Positions 26,078 to 35,540 are shown, counted from the stretch's first letter. The stretch: 64,000 nucleotides of DNA from Hufsiella ginkgonis (GCF_009834915.1 NZ_WVHS01000004.1:248001-312000), one strand, 5' to 3'. Translations and numbers: made by a program. Notes: generated by a model not told the origin, from the letters alone.

Positions 26078-27550
26078 TTACCAGGTGTAAGTTCCTACGG
26101 CGCCGCCTGCGAGGCTGCTCGTCACCAGTTTGCCATTAAATTTGATGTTAAAATTTTGCACGGTTGCCGACGTATTCAGCACGATGAGCACTTTTTTGCC
26201 TTCGGGCGTTTTAAACGCCACATTCGGGAGGCCGGCAGGCAGGTTACTGGCGATCCTTACCGATCCCGGGCGAACAAATTTCGACGCATGGGCGATCACG
26301 TAGTACGATACATTTTTCAAGACCGATGCACCCACCGTAAGCGCTCCCAGGCAGGTACTGCACCCGCCGGCTGTGTAGGGACGGTATAACGGATCGGCCG
26401 CCAGGTTCCACTCCAGTACATTGCGGCTCCAGTTGCGGGTAGCACCAATGACCAGGTTCTCTACGTGCCACTTCAGGTCGCCCGCAAAATTCCCCGGTCC
26501 GCCTACCCATTGCTCCGTAAAGTAAATGTTCTTGTCGGGATACGCATCGCGCACCTGCGATAATGCGCTGATGTTGCCGGCATACAGGTGGAAGGCCGAG
26601 CCGTCTACAAACGGCCTGGCTGCGGCATCGTTCAGGACGGTGAGGGGATAATCCGGGCGATCGGCATTATGGTCGTAAATAATGATCTTGGTTTGCAGGC
26701 CTGCGGCACGGAGCGCCGGGCCGAGGTGGTTTTTGATAAACGTAGCCTGTTCAGTGGCGGTCATCACCATACTTGGATTATTCCCGCCATGTAGCGGCTC
26801 ATTCTGCGGGGTAATGGCATCGATGGTGATGCCTTCGGCTTGCATTGCCTGGAGGTATTTTACGAAATACCGGGCATAGGTGGGATAATATTCCGGCTTA
26901 AGACTTCCCCCTACGAAAGCAGCGGAGGTTTTCATCCATAAGGGCGCCGACCATGGCGATCCCAGGATCTTCATGCCCGGGTAAATGGCAAGGATCTTTT
27001 TAAGCACGGGAACCAGGTCCGTTCTCTCCTTATCGATACTGAACTGCAGCAGGTCAGGATCGGTTTGCCCCACCGGGATGTCGTTGTATGTAAACGCCGA
27101 AGCGCTCAGGTCTGACGCACCGATGCTGATCCGGAGGTAACTTACCCCGATATAAGTACTATCTACGGCGAAGAGATCCCTCAAAACCGCGTCTTTCGCC
27201 GAAGCGGGCAAGGCATTGATCAGCGAAGCGCTGCCACCGGTAAGCGTATAGCCAAAACCGTCGATGGTTTGAAACGTTTGTGCCGTGTCTACTTCAACAG
27301 ACGGGAACTGGTTGGTTGTAGCGGTAAAAACAAGGCTCTCGTTCTGCTTCTGGAAGAGCGAAAACTGGTCGGGCGTGGTGAGCCAAAACGCGACATCGGT
27401 TTTCAGCGGCTTCACGGGTACGACAACCACGGGCGCTACCGGCGCGGGCTGATCGCCGTTACCGCTTTTTTTCTTGCAGCCCACAACAATAAACGGCACC
27501 AGGAGCAGGCACAGGAACAACGGCGCCAGGCTGATAATAGATCGTCTCAT
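26078..27550 (-). CDS. Glycoside hydrolase family 30 lipoprotein (copy C)
   Basis: 490 residues. N-terminal leader with a lipobox-like FIVVGC (Cys25), followed by a Lys/Ser/Gly and Pro/Val-rich linker, so the enzyme is likely tethered to the membrane, possibly at the cell surface. GH30 motifs: QTIDGFGYTLTGGSASL (94-110), ILGSPWSAPLWMKTS, acid/base Glu251 in TPQNEPLHGG, nucleophile Glu346 in YFTEQWVGG, C-terminal HASKFVRPGSVRIAS. Closely related to copy A, including the Cys-x-x-Cys (GGCSTC) segment. The lipid anchor suggests it attacks the polymer outside while copies A and B may work inside the periplasm; that division is inference. Confidence 0.92.
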   Translation of the reverse strand: MRRSIISLAPLFLCLLLVPFIVVGCKKKSGNGDQPAPVAPVVVVPVKPLKTDVAFWLTTPDQFSLFQKQNESLVFTATTNQFPSVEVDTAQTFQTIDGFGYTLTGGSASLINALPASAKDAVLRDLFAVDSTYIGVSYLRISIGASDLSASAFTYNDIPVGQTDPDLLQFSIDKERTDLVPVLKKILAIYPGMKILGSPWSAPLWMKTSAAFVGGSLKPEYYPTYARYFVKYLQAMQAEGITIDAITPQNEPLHGGNNPSMVMTATEQATFIKNHLGPALRAAGLQTKIIIYDHNADRPDYPLTVLNDAAARPFVDGSAFHLYAGNISALSQVRDAYPDKNIYFTEQWVGGPGNFAGDLKWHVENLVIGATRNWSRNVLEWNLAADPLYRPYTAGGCSTCLGALTVGASVLKNVSYYVIAHASKFVRPGSVRIASNLPAGLPNVAFKTPEGKKVLIVLNTSATVQNFNIKFNGKLVTSSLAGGAVGTYTW

Positions 27551-27559
27551 AGCGTTGCC

Positions 27560-29794
27560 TTATAGCAGTTCAAATTTGCTTTCGAGCAAAATCTTGTCCG
27601 AAGCCGTCCCGATCATCAGTTTAAACTCGCCCGGCTCGGTATCCCATTTCATTTGCGCGTTATAAAACGAAAGCTTCTCTTTATCGATGGTAAAGGTGAC
27701 CGTTTTACTTTCGCCCGCTTTCAGCATAACCTTTTCAAAGGCTTTCAGCTCTTTTACCGGCCGTGTTACGCTTGCAAATCGGTCCTGGAGATAAAGCTGC
27801 GCGACTTCCTCACCGGCGTATTTACCGGTATTGGTGAGGGTAAAGCTGGCCGTAAATGTTTCGTTATTCTTTACCTGGGTTTTACTGAGCTTCAGGTCGG
27901 TATAAGAGAAGGTGGTATAGCTGAGACCGAACCCAAACGCGAACCTTGGGCTGTTCGGCGAGTCGATATACGCGGAGCGATAAACGATGTCTTTGTCGCT
28001 GGTTGACGGGCGCCCGGTACTTTTCGAAGCGTAATAGATAGGAATTTGTCCCTCCGACCTCGGGAAAGTAATAGGGAGCTTGCCTGCAGGATTATAATCT
28101 CCGAAAAGGACATCCGCCATGGCATTCCCGGCCTCGCTGCCCAGCCACCAGGTGTATAAAATAGACGAAGCATTGTCTGCGGTCCAGTTAAAGATCAGCG
28201 GCCTGCCGGCCATTACCAGCACCACTACTGGCTTACCGGTGGCTACCAGGGCTTTAACGAGGTCCTCCTGTATTCCCGGCAGGTGAATATCGGCACGGCT
28301 TTTTGCTTCGCCGCTCATGTCGAACGCCTCACCTACGGCTACTATCGTTACATCCGCTTTTTTTGCGGCGGCCACCGCTTCGGCGAAACCGCTGCGGGTA
28401 GTGTCTTTAATGCCGCAGCCTTTGGAGTAGATCAGTTTAGATTCGCCGCCAAGCTTGTTCACCAGCCCGTCGTATAGGGAAACCAACTGGTCGTTATCCC
28501 ATTGTACGGACCAGAAGCCTTTCATATCGGTATTAGATTTTGCCAGCGGACCGATCACTGCAATAGCACCGACGTTTTTTGACAGCGGCAGCAGCTGGTT
28601 CGTATTTTTTAGCAATACGATACTTTTTGCGGCCACATCACGGGCCGCTTTGCGGTTTTTGGGCGAATTCAGCTCTTTTTCTTCCCGCTCCGCATTGCTG
28701 AAACGGTAGGGATCATCAAAGAGCCCCAGTTCAAATTTCTTGCGAAGCACGCGTTTCACGGCATCGTCTACCAGGGCGAGAGGCACTTTCTTATCGGCAA
28801 CCAGTTTAGCCAGGCTGCTTATGTAAGCGCGGCCTTCCATGTCCATGTCGCTTCCTGCCGTTAACGCCTGCCGGGCCGCTTCTGCGTTGTCTTTCGAATA
28901 ACCATGAGCGATCATTTCGCGGATAGAGCCCCAATCGCTTACCACGAACCCTTTAAAGCCCCATTTCCCTTTTAAGATATCGCGCTGCAGGTAGCTGTTC
29001 GCGGTAGCGGGAATGCCGTTCAGCTCGTTAAATGAATTCATGAAGGTGGCCGCACCGGCATCTAAGGCCGCTTTAAATGGCGGCAGGTATACTTCCCAAA
29101 GCATGCGGTCGCTCATATCTACGGTATTGTAATCACGGCCTGCCACTGCGGCGCCATATGCGGCGAAATGCTTGGCACAGGCCATAATGGCGTCCAGGTT
29201 TCCCAGGCCATTGCCCTGGAATCCTTTTACGCGGGCGGCAGCGATCAGCGATCCGAGGTACGGGTCTTCGCCGGCGCCTTCCATTACGCGTCCCCACCGG
29301 GGATCACGGGCAATATCCACCATGGGTGCAAAGGTCCAGTGCACACCGGCGGCCGCAGCTTCGCGTCCGGCAATGCGCGAGCCCAGCTCAATTGCTTCCA
29401 GGTCCCAGCTTGCCGCTTCAGCCAGCGGGATCGGGAATGTTACCCGGTAGCCATGGATCACGTCGAGCCCGAACAGCATCGGGATCTTCAGTCGTGACTG
29501 CATGGCGGCATCCTGAATAAAGCGCGTGTCTTTTGCGCCCCTCACATTGAGCATCGAGCCCAGTTTGCCTTGCTTAATTTCTTCGAGTTTGTTGCTGCCT
29601 TTACTGATCGGGCCGGTGGCGTCGCGGTCGCTGGTGTACTGGTTTAATTGCCCGATCTTTTCGTCAAGGGTCATCTTCGCCAGTAAGGCTTCTACCTTAA
29701 CGTCGATGGCATCTTTAACCGTTTTTTTTTGCGCGAAAAGAGGGATAGTAAAGCTAAGTAAAAGGAGGGAAACGGCTATTGCTCTATTGTTCAT
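27560..29794 (-). CDS. bglX: Glycoside hydrolase family 3 beta-glucosidase (BglX-like)
   Basis: 744 residues from MNNRAIAVSLLLLSF with a signal peptide ending near FAQ (22). GH3 N-terminal barrel with GLDVIHGYRVTFPIPLAEAASWD (109-131), KHFAAYG, and nucleophile Asp287 in KGFVVSDWGS. GH3 C-terminal alpha/beta sandwich with AARDVAAKSIVLLKN, then a fibronectin-III-like domain (GEEVAQLYLQDR, KELKAFEKVML). The domain order and D-V-I-H-G-Y match periplasmic BglX. It should release glucose from beta-gluco-oligosaccharides made by GH16/GH30. Earlier in-frame Mets lie inside the GH16 gene; the chosen ATG is one base past the GH16 stop, indicating coupling. Confidence 0.93.
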   Translation of the reverse strand: MNNRAIAVSLLLLSFTIPLFAQKKTVKDAIDVKVEALLAKMTLDEKIGQLNQYTSDRDATGPISKGSNKLEEIKQGKLGSMLNVRGAKDTRFIQDAAMQSRLKIPMLFGLDVIHGYRVTFPIPLAEAASWDLEAIELGSRIAGREAAAAGVHWTFAPMVDIARDPRWGRVMEGAGEDPYLGSLIAAARVKGFQGNGLGNLDAIMACAKHFAAYGAAVAGRDYNTVDMSDRMLWEVYLPPFKAALDAGAATFMNSFNELNGIPATANSYLQRDILKGKWGFKGFVVSDWGSIREMIAHGYSKDNAEAARQALTAGSDMDMEGRAYISSLAKLVADKKVPLALVDDAVKRVLRKKFELGLFDDPYRFSNAEREEKELNSPKNRKAARDVAAKSIVLLKNTNQLLPLSKNVGAIAVIGPLAKSNTDMKGFWSVQWDNDQLVSLYDGLVNKLGGESKLIYSKGCGIKDTTRSGFAEAVAAAKKADVTIVAVGEAFDMSGEAKSRADIHLPGIQEDLVKALVATGKPVVVLVMAGRPLIFNWTADNASSILYTWWLGSEAGNAMADVLFGDYNPAGKLPITFPRSEGQIPIYYASKSTGRPSTSDKDIVYRSAYIDSPNSPRFAFGFGLSYTTFSYTDLKLSKTQVKNNETFTASFTLTNTGKYAGEEVAQLYLQDRFASVTRPVKELKAFEKVMLKAGESKTVTFTIDKEKLSFYNAQMKWDTEPGEFKLMIGTASDKILLESKFELL

Positions 29795-29795
29795 T

Positions 29796-30665
29796 TTATT
29801 GTTCGATAAGTTTGTACACGCGCACATAGTCCACTTCCATGGATGCGGGGAAAATATTGTCATCCACACCTTTGGCGCCTCCCCAATCGCCACCGATGGC
29901 AAGGTTCAGCAGGATATGGAACCGTTTGTCGAAAGGCCAGTATTTCGGGCCTTTGTTCTCATTGAAGGTTTCGAAGATCATTTGGTCATCGATAAAACCA
30001 CGGATCGCGTCCGGTGTCCAGTCCACGCGATACTTGTGAAAGGCGGTGGAAACCCCGTCAATTTTCTTCGTACTTGTTTTCTGTGTGTTGATCTTAAAAT
30101 AGTAAGCTTCGCAATGGGTGGTAATGTGCACCACATCCTGCTCGTAGCCTACATGTTCCATGATGTCGATCTCGCCCGACTGCGGCCATCCGCCGTACAC
30201 CCAATCGGTGGGCAACATCCAGATTGCCGGCCAGGTGCCCTTTCCTGAAGGTAATTTGGCACTGATCTCGAAGCGGCCGTATAAAAAGTCCGCCTTGTTT
30301 TTGGTGACCAGGCGGGCGGAAGTAATGTTCCTGTTTCCGATCTCCTCTTTGCGGGCGGTAATGGTGAGCTTACCATTGGCAACACCGGCGTTGCTGAGAT
30401 TATCCGTATAATATTCCAGTTCGTTATTACCCCAGCCTGAGCCGCCAACGTCGTACCCCCACTTCGCCGGATCGGGCTTACCCGTATAATCAAACTCCTC
30501 CGCAAAGGAAGGTTTGGTTTCAAACTTCCAATCTTTAAGCACAATGGGTTGTGTGGGCAGGTACATGGGGCCAACCGGGTCTTTTTTCCCGGAGCAGGCG
30601 ATCATCAGTACGGCAACACAAGCAAACGTGGTATTGCGAGGGGTTAGTTTTTTCACGCTCTTCAC
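29796..30665 (-). CDS. Glycoside hydrolase family 16 lipoprotein (laminarinase-type)
   Basis: 289 residues. Lipobox LMIAC (Cys24) marks an outer-membrane or surface lipoprotein. The GH16 jelly roll begins near FAEEFDYTGKPDPAKW and carries the catalytic signature GEIDIMEHVG with Glu165 as nucleophile, Asp167, and Glu170 as acid/base. The extra Met in E-I-D-I-M-E places it with the beta-bulge group of laminarinases (endo-1,3- or 1,3-1,4-beta-glucanases). GKGTWPAIWMLP, WPQSGEID and FHILLNLAIGGDWGG are further family blocks. It is the first enzyme after SusC/SusD, the usual place for the surface endo-enzyme. A strong hairpin lies just upstream of it. Confidence 0.94.
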   Translation of the reverse strand: MKSVKKLTPRNTTFACVAVLMIACSGKKDPVGPMYLPTQPIVLKDWKFETKPSFAEEFDYTGKPDPAKWGYDVGGSGWGNNELEYYTDNLSNAGVANGKLTITARKEEIGNRNITSARLVTKNKADFLYGRFEISAKLPSGKGTWPAIWMLPTDWVYGGWPQSGEIDIMEHVGYEQDVVHITTHCEAYYFKINTQKTSTKKIDGVSTAFHKYRVDWTPDAIRGFIDDQMIFETFNENKGPKYWPFDKRFHILLNLAIGGDWGGAKGVDDNIFPASMEVDYVRVYKLIEQ

Positions 30666-30674
30666 TTCATAAAA

Positions 30675-30706
30675 GTACCAGGAAGCAGGATCCCGCCTCC
30701 TGGTAC
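30675..30706 (-). terminator. RNA hairpin between SusD and the enzyme genes (attenuator or 3' stabiliser)
   Basis: A 32-base inverted repeat (arms 30675-30690 and 30691-30706, starting GTACCAGGA and ending TCCTGGTAC). On the plus strand two positions mismatch; in minus-strand RNA both become G.U pairs, so the transcribed strand folds into a nearly continuous 14-16 bp stem. Only a short TTTTAT follows, so full termination is doubtful; partial termination or protection of the SusCD message is more likely. Confidence 0.65.
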
Positions 30707-30734
30707 CAGGTGATTTCTTACGGATGTAGTGTTT

Positions 30735-32282
30735 TTATAGGGTTCCGCCCCATTCTTTACTTTGTTGTAACTTGGTGTTATTCATCTCGTTCTGCGGAAC
30801 GGGGAATATCTCGTTTTTCCCGGCTACAAAGCCTTTAAACGCAAGTACGGAGGCCGCTTTGCCCCAGCGCACCAGGTCCAGCCAGCGATGGCCTTCGGCA
30901 GCGAGCTCGATGCGGCGCTCTTTCATGATGTTATCAAGGGTAACCGCAACCGGTCCGAGGCCTACTCTCGCCCTTACTGCATTCAGCAACTGGTAGGCAC
31001 GGCTGCCTGCTGCTACCGACGCTCCGCTTTGCATTAACGCTTCCGCTTCGAGCATGTACGTATCTGCCAGGCGGATCTCGTAGATATCTTGCTGGAAGTT
31101 CAGCTCAAGCTGTCCCGAAGCGGCCTTGGTAGACACGCGTCCCGCAAACTTCTCGATGAAGTAACCGGTATTCTGGTAAGCATGTTTATAAGATACGATA
31201 CCTGCTTTTTCAAGGCTGTCGAGGTTAGCCACGGTAGGCTTATTGCGGGGGTCGTAGTGGATCAGGTCGAAGAACTCCTGGGTGAAGGGTTGTGTGCTCC
31301 AGCCGGAAACATAGTCGGGCGCTTGTGCCGGTTTCAGGGCGATGTAGTTACGCGGACCAACAATGATACCGATCACGTTGCCTTCTCCCGACCCGGAAGA
31401 ATAGTTGCCCCAGCCTGCGTTAGAAGTAGAGTTATACACGATCTCGAGTACCGACTCGGTATTAAACTTATTCTTCACGTTCCAGAGATCAGCGAAGTTA
31501 GCGAGCAGTTTATAACCGTAAGTGGGGTTGACAGCACCAGGAGTAGGTCCGTTCACCAGGGCCAGCTCGGCAGCAGCCGGTCCGTATTTGTTTTGCCAGA
31601 GGTAAACTTTACCTAACACGGCGTGGGCGGCACCCTGGGTAATGCGACCGCCTTCTGTAGCAGCGGGCACGGTTGCAGGAAGATCAGCCATGGCCTCGCT
31701 GAGATCTTTCTCGATCTGTTTGTAAACTTCCGCCGGCGCCACCTGGGTAACGTCGTACATTTTCTCGGTCTCTATGGGCTCGAGGATGAGCGGAATGTTC
31801 TTAAAGAAGCGTACCAGGTCAAAATAGAAGATGGCCCGCAGGGTTTTCGCCTCCGCTACATAACGTTTCTTCAGGTTAGCGTCCATATTAATGCCGCCGA
31901 TCTTCTGCAGGAAGGTATTGGCCCTGAAAGCGCCGGTAAATCCTTTGCTCCAGAGATACGCGCTGCAGCCATTGCCGGAGCTCGGCGTAAACGTGTAAGT
32001 GTTCACTGTCTGGAAGTCGCCAAAATCTGACGGGGAGTCGCCGCCCGCCAGGTTATCGTCTGCAGCCACGTTCATGATACTGAACTTAGCGTAGTAGCCG
32101 CCCGCCTGGCTGCCGAATATGTCATACACTGAAACCAGCGATGCGTACGCCTGCTCCGGCGTTGAATAGTAATTCGACACCAATACACGTTCTCTCGGGT
32201 TTACCTCGAGATAATCCTTACAACCTGCCAGTACCTGGATACCCAGGGTAAAGGCTGCGATATATGCTAATTTATTTTTCAT
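30735..32282 (-). CDS. SusD/RagB-family glycan-binding outer-membrane lipoprotein
   Basis: 515 residues. Lipobox VLAGC (Cys21) followed by KDYLEVNPRERV. SusD blocks: TPEQAYASLVSVYDIFG, then FRANTFLQKIGGINMD, VAEAKTLRAIFYFDLVRFF (the helix with the F-x-x-D-L-V-R-x-F signature), GAAHAVLGKVYLWQNKY, IRLADTYMLEAEALM and the C-terminal MKERRIELAAEGHRWLDLVRWGKA. SusD proteins cap the SusC barrel and bind the oligosaccharide on the cell surface. It lies 18 bases after SusC and defines the locus as a polysaccharide utilisation locus. Ligand identity is inferred from the beta-glucanase neighbours. Confidence 0.96.
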   Translation of the reverse strand: MKNKLAYIAAFTLGIQVLAGCKDYLEVNPRERVLVSNYYSTPEQAYASLVSVYDIFGSQAGGYYAKFSIMNVAADDNLAGGDSPSDFGDFQTVNTYTFTPSSGNGCSAYLWSKGFTGAFRANTFLQKIGGINMDANLKKRYVAEAKTLRAIFYFDLVRFFKNIPLILEPIETEKMYDVTQVAPAEVYKQIEKDLSEAMADLPATVPAATEGGRITQGAAHAVLGKVYLWQNKYGPAAAELALVNGPTPGAVNPTYGYKLLANFADLWNVKNKFNTESVLEIVYNSTSNAGWGNYSSGSGEGNVIGIIVGPRNYIALKPAQAPDYVSGWSTQPFTQEFFDLIHYDPRNKPTVANLDSLEKAGIVSYKHAYQNTGYFIEKFAGRVSTKAASGQLELNFQQDIYEIRLADTYMLEAEALMQSGASVAAGSRAYQLLNAVRARVGLGPVAVTLDNIMKERRIELAAEGHRWLDLVRWGKAASVLAFKGFVAGKNEIFPVPQNEMNNTKLQQSKEWGGTL

Positions 32283-32300
32283 TTCTGCTTTATTCTTTAA

Positions 32301-35300
32301 TTAAAATCCAACATTTAAACCTAACATGAATGATCTTGCCTGCGGATAAACACCCCTGTCTACGCTGAATACGGTACCGCCGATCTCAGGATCATAGCCG
32401 GTATATTTAGTGGCAGTGAACAGGTTTTCGCTCATGGCATATACCCTCACCCGGTTCATTCCGGCTTTTATCGTGAGCGTCTTCGGCAGGGTGTAGCCCA
32501 GCTGGAATGTTTTGAGGCGGAAGTAAGAGCCATCTTCCAGGTAACGTTTAGAGAACTTGGTATTATTACCGTTTGGATCGGTCTCTACTACGCGGGGCAT
32601 GGTGTTTGAAGGATTGGTAGGGGTCCAGCGCTCCAGGATCTCTTTCTGGTAGTTGGCATAAGTTACATCTAACCTGCGCAATCCCTGGAAGATCTTATTG
32701 CCGGTAACACCGTTTCCGAAAGCCACCATATCGAATGCCTTATAACCAAGGTTCAGCGTTAAACCATAAGTCATTTTAGGGATCGGGCTGCCGAGGTAAG
32801 TACGGTCATTCGCGTCGATGGCGTTGTCGCCGTTCAGGTTAGCGAACTTGATATCGCCAGGCTTAGCGCTAGGCTGGAGTTTCGAAGTCCCGTTAGGTCC
32901 AACATAGGTATCTACTTCTGTCTGTGTCTGGAAGATGCCCAGCATCTCGTAACCAAAGTATTCGTTGAACGAGCGGCCCAGTCCGGTCCGAGTGAAGTTA
33001 CCCATGGTCTGGAAGCTTGCCGCGTTGTCCTGGATGAACAGGATACCTGGCAGTAGCTTGGTCACCTTATTTTTCAGGAAGGAGCTGTTTCCGTTTAAGC
33101 CCAGGTTAAAATCGCCGATCTTCTTGCGGTAACCCAGCTCGAACTCAACACCGGTATTTTGCATGGCACCTACGTTTTGTGCGCTGCCGCCTACGCCGAG
33201 GTAAGCAGGGACAGGAGGGGTTTGCAGGATGCCTACGGTCTCTTTTTTGTAAAAGTCGACGGTGAAAGTCATGTTGGTAAACAGCGTAGCATCAAAGCCG
33301 ATGTTGGTCTGGCGCGTTTCTTCCCATTTCAGATCCGGGTTGGATGCTGCTGCGGGGCTCCAGCCGATGGTGCTGGCGTCTGTGGTGCCAAAAGTATAAT
33401 TGCGACCGCTGCCCACCAGCGAAACGTAAGCGAAATCGCCGATCACGTCGTTACCGGTAACGCCGTAACCACCGCGGATCTTCAGGGTGTTGACCACCTT
33501 ATTTTCCGGCCAGAAGGTTTCACGGGTAGGTACCCATCCGAGGGAGAACGAAGGGAACACCCCGTACTTGTTATTTGCGCCGAAACGGGAAGATCCGTCC
33601 CTGCGGATGAGCGCAGTTACCAGGTACTTTTCGTCGTAGTTATAGGTTAAACGCGAGAAAAGCGAGTTCACTTTGTGGAAAGTACCGTCGCCGCCATCCG
33701 CAGTACGGTCACCTGCAACCGGTTTATAGTTCAGGTTCGCCTGGTCGAAATTCGTAGCGATCACATTGGCAAAGTTCACGTTCAGGCTTTTGGTATCGTT
33801 ATCCATATAAACGCCCTGGCCGACCAGCAGCATGCCGTTATGTTTCCCAAAACTGCGGGTATAACTCAGCGTATTTTCAAAATTGTAGGCAAACACACTG
33901 TTTATCGAACGGTTGAACTGTGTTTTGGTATTGGTGCTCGAAGAGTTTAGGTAATAAAGCGGGGTATAACCTTCGCCACCGTAAAAGGCGATCTTGGAGC
34001 CCAGGCTGGAGCGGAACTTTACATTCTTGTAAGGCTCGATATCAGCGAAGACGTTTCCAACCACGTTATGGTCCCAGCTGTAGTTACCCAGGCGGGTGCG
34101 GATATAAGCAAGCGGGTTGCTCATTTCCTGGCCTACGGCCGAAGAGATCCCGTAAGGGTTTCCGTTCGCGTCTCTCAGCACGTTTGGCAAGATATACGGG
34201 GATGCGGCGATAAGGGCCGGGTTTGTTTCCACGGCTGGCGTAATAGGATCAAGGTTGATGGCAGAGCTTAACGGCCCGCCAAACTCGCTGTTGGTATTTC
34301 CGAGGCTGCTGTTCTTGGCATGGCTATAGCCCATGTTTTCGCCGAAGGAGATCCATTTAGCCGGCTTAAAGGTCGAGTTGATGCGCACGTTCGACCTTTT
34401 CCATTTGGAGATCTCGGTGGCTACGATCCCATCCTGGTCGATCAGGCCGAAAGAAGAATAGAAATTGAGTTTTTCATTTCCGCCGGCTACGCTGAATTCG
34501 TGCGATTGACGGGCGGTATTGTCATTAAAAATAAGCGATTGCCAATCTGTGCCCACGCCATAGGTTGATGGCGTAGCGTAAGGTGCCGCTTTGCCTGCGG
34601 CCAATGCGGATTCGTTCCGGATGGTGGCATACTCGGTCGCGTTCAGCAGGTCCAGTTTTTTTGCCGGGGAGGACGTTCCGTAGAAAGTGTTGTAGTTGAT
34701 CTGGAGCTTCCCGGATTTACCTTTTTTGGTGGAAATAATGATTACCCCGTTTGCGGCACGGGCGCCGTAGATCGCCTGCGAGGCAGCATCTTTAAGTACC
34801 TCGATGGATTCGATGTCGTTCTGGTTGAGGTAACCGATCCCTCCGTTGTCTACGATCACACCGTCTATCACCCACAGCGGATCGTTGTTCCCGCTGCCCG
34901 AGTAGGTGGTATACCCTCTCAAACGAACGGTCGAGCTGGTTCCGGGCTGACCGTTACCTGCGGCGATGGTAAGTCCCGAAGTACGGCCCTGTAACGCCTG
35001 CTCAACACGGTTGATCGGCATCGTCTCGAGGTCTGCAGCTTTAACGCTGGAGATCGCACCGGTAACCACGCTCTTTTTCTGCGTGCCGTAACCGACTACA
35101 ACCACTTCGCTCAGGTTGGTCACGTCGTCGCTCAGTCGCACGTTAACGGAAGACTGGTTATTTACGGGAATTTCCTGGCTGGCATAACCCACGAACGAGA
35201 ATACCAGGGTACCATTGGCCGGTACGCTGATGGAATAACCTCCCGAGATACCGGTAGAAGTAGCTACCTTTTTATCGCTTTTAAGCACTACTGACACACC

Positions 35301-35417
35301 GGGCAGCGGTTGGCCCTGCGAGTCGTTTACCACACCTTTAACGGTTACATTTTGCGCCCTCGCAAATGTGAAACCGAAACATAGGAGCATGATCAATAAC
35401 GTAATTTTTTTTGTCAT
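32301..35417 (-). CDS. SusC/RagA-family TonB-dependent outer-membrane transporter
   Basis: 1038 residues. Signal peptide to about residue 22 (FTFARAQ). A carboxypeptidase-regulatory-like domain follows (VKGVVNDSQGQPLPGVSVVLKSD to about 100), then the SusC signature NLSEVVVVGYGTQKK, the plug (VEQALQGRTSGLTI, GARAANGVIIISTKKG) and a 22-strand barrel ending MLGLNVGF. It imports oligosaccharides captured by SusD using TonB energy. There is no N-terminal FecA/STN signalling extension, so control by a FecI/FecR-type sigma pair is unlikely. First gene of the glycan locus; promoter and an inverted repeat lie upstream. Confidence 0.96.
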   Translation of the reverse strand: MTKKITLLIMLLCFGFTFARAQNVTVKGVVNDSQGQPLPGVSVVLKSDKKVATSTGISGGYSISVPANGTLVFSFVGYASQEIPVNNQSSVNVRLSDDVTNLSEVVVVGYGTQKKSVVTGAISSVKAADLETMPINRVEQALQGRTSGLTIAAGNGQPGTSSTVRLRGYTTYSGSGNNDPLWVIDGVIVDNGGIGYLNQNDIESIEVLKDAASQAIYGARAANGVIIISTKKGKSGKLQINYNTFYGTSSPAKKLDLLNATEYATIRNESALAAGKAAPYATPSTYGVGTDWQSLIFNDNTARQSHEFSVAGGNEKLNFYSSFGLIDQDGIVATEISKWKRSNVRINSTFKPAKWISFGENMGYSHAKNSSLGNTNSEFGGPLSSAINLDPITPAVETNPALIAASPYILPNVLRDANGNPYGISSAVGQEMSNPLAYIRTRLGNYSWDHNVVGNVFADIEPYKNVKFRSSLGSKIAFYGGEGYTPLYYLNSSSTNTKTQFNRSINSVFAYNFENTLSYTRSFGKHNGMLLVGQGVYMDNDTKSLNVNFANVIATNFDQANLNYKPVAGDRTADGGDGTFHKVNSLFSRLTYNYDEKYLVTALIRRDGSSRFGANNKYGVFPSFSLGWVPTRETFWPENKVVNTLKIRGGYGVTGNDVIGDFAYVSLVGSGRNYTFGTTDASTIGWSPAAASNPDLKWEETRQTNIGFDATLFTNMTFTVDFYKKETVGILQTPPVPAYLGVGGSAQNVGAMQNTGVEFELGYRKKIGDFNLGLNGNSSFLKNKVTKLLPGILFIQDNAASFQTMGNFTRTGLGRSFNEYFGYEMLGIFQTQTEVDTYVGPNGTSKLQPSAKPGDIKFANLNGDNAIDANDRTYLGSPIPKMTYGLTLNLGYKAFDMVAFGNGVTGNKIFQGLRRLDVTYANYQKEILERWTPTNPSNTMPRVVETDPNGNNTKFSKRYLEDGSYFRLKTFQLGYTLPKTLTIKAGMNRVRVYAMSENLFTATKYTGYDPEIGGTVFSVDRGVYPQARSFMLGLNVGF

Positions 35418-35480
35418 AGAAATAAGATTTATAAAAGTTAGTTAGTTCCGGACTGCAGTACAGCCGTTTCATTGGTGCCG

Positions 35481-35511
35481 TAAAACTAGGGTAGTTTAAA
35501 ACAAAAAACAA
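35481..35511 (-). promoter_or_regulatory. Predicted promoter of the SusC-led operon
   Basis: On the minus strand TTG (35511-35509), 20 bases, then TAGTTTTA (35488-35481), seven of eight matches to TAnnTTTG at the proper spacing. The expected start would be near 35475, leaving a leader of about 55-60 bases before the ATG at 35417. Confidence 0.55.
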
Positions 35512-35540
35512 GAAAATATTTTCATAAAATGCTGACTAAT

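Noticed and set aside
32301-35417. Regulation of SusC by a FecI/FecR-type sigma system
   Set aside because: SusC lacks the N-terminal STN signalling extension, and the only ECF operon in the window (55.4-57.9 kb) has no FecR-like gene and is far away.
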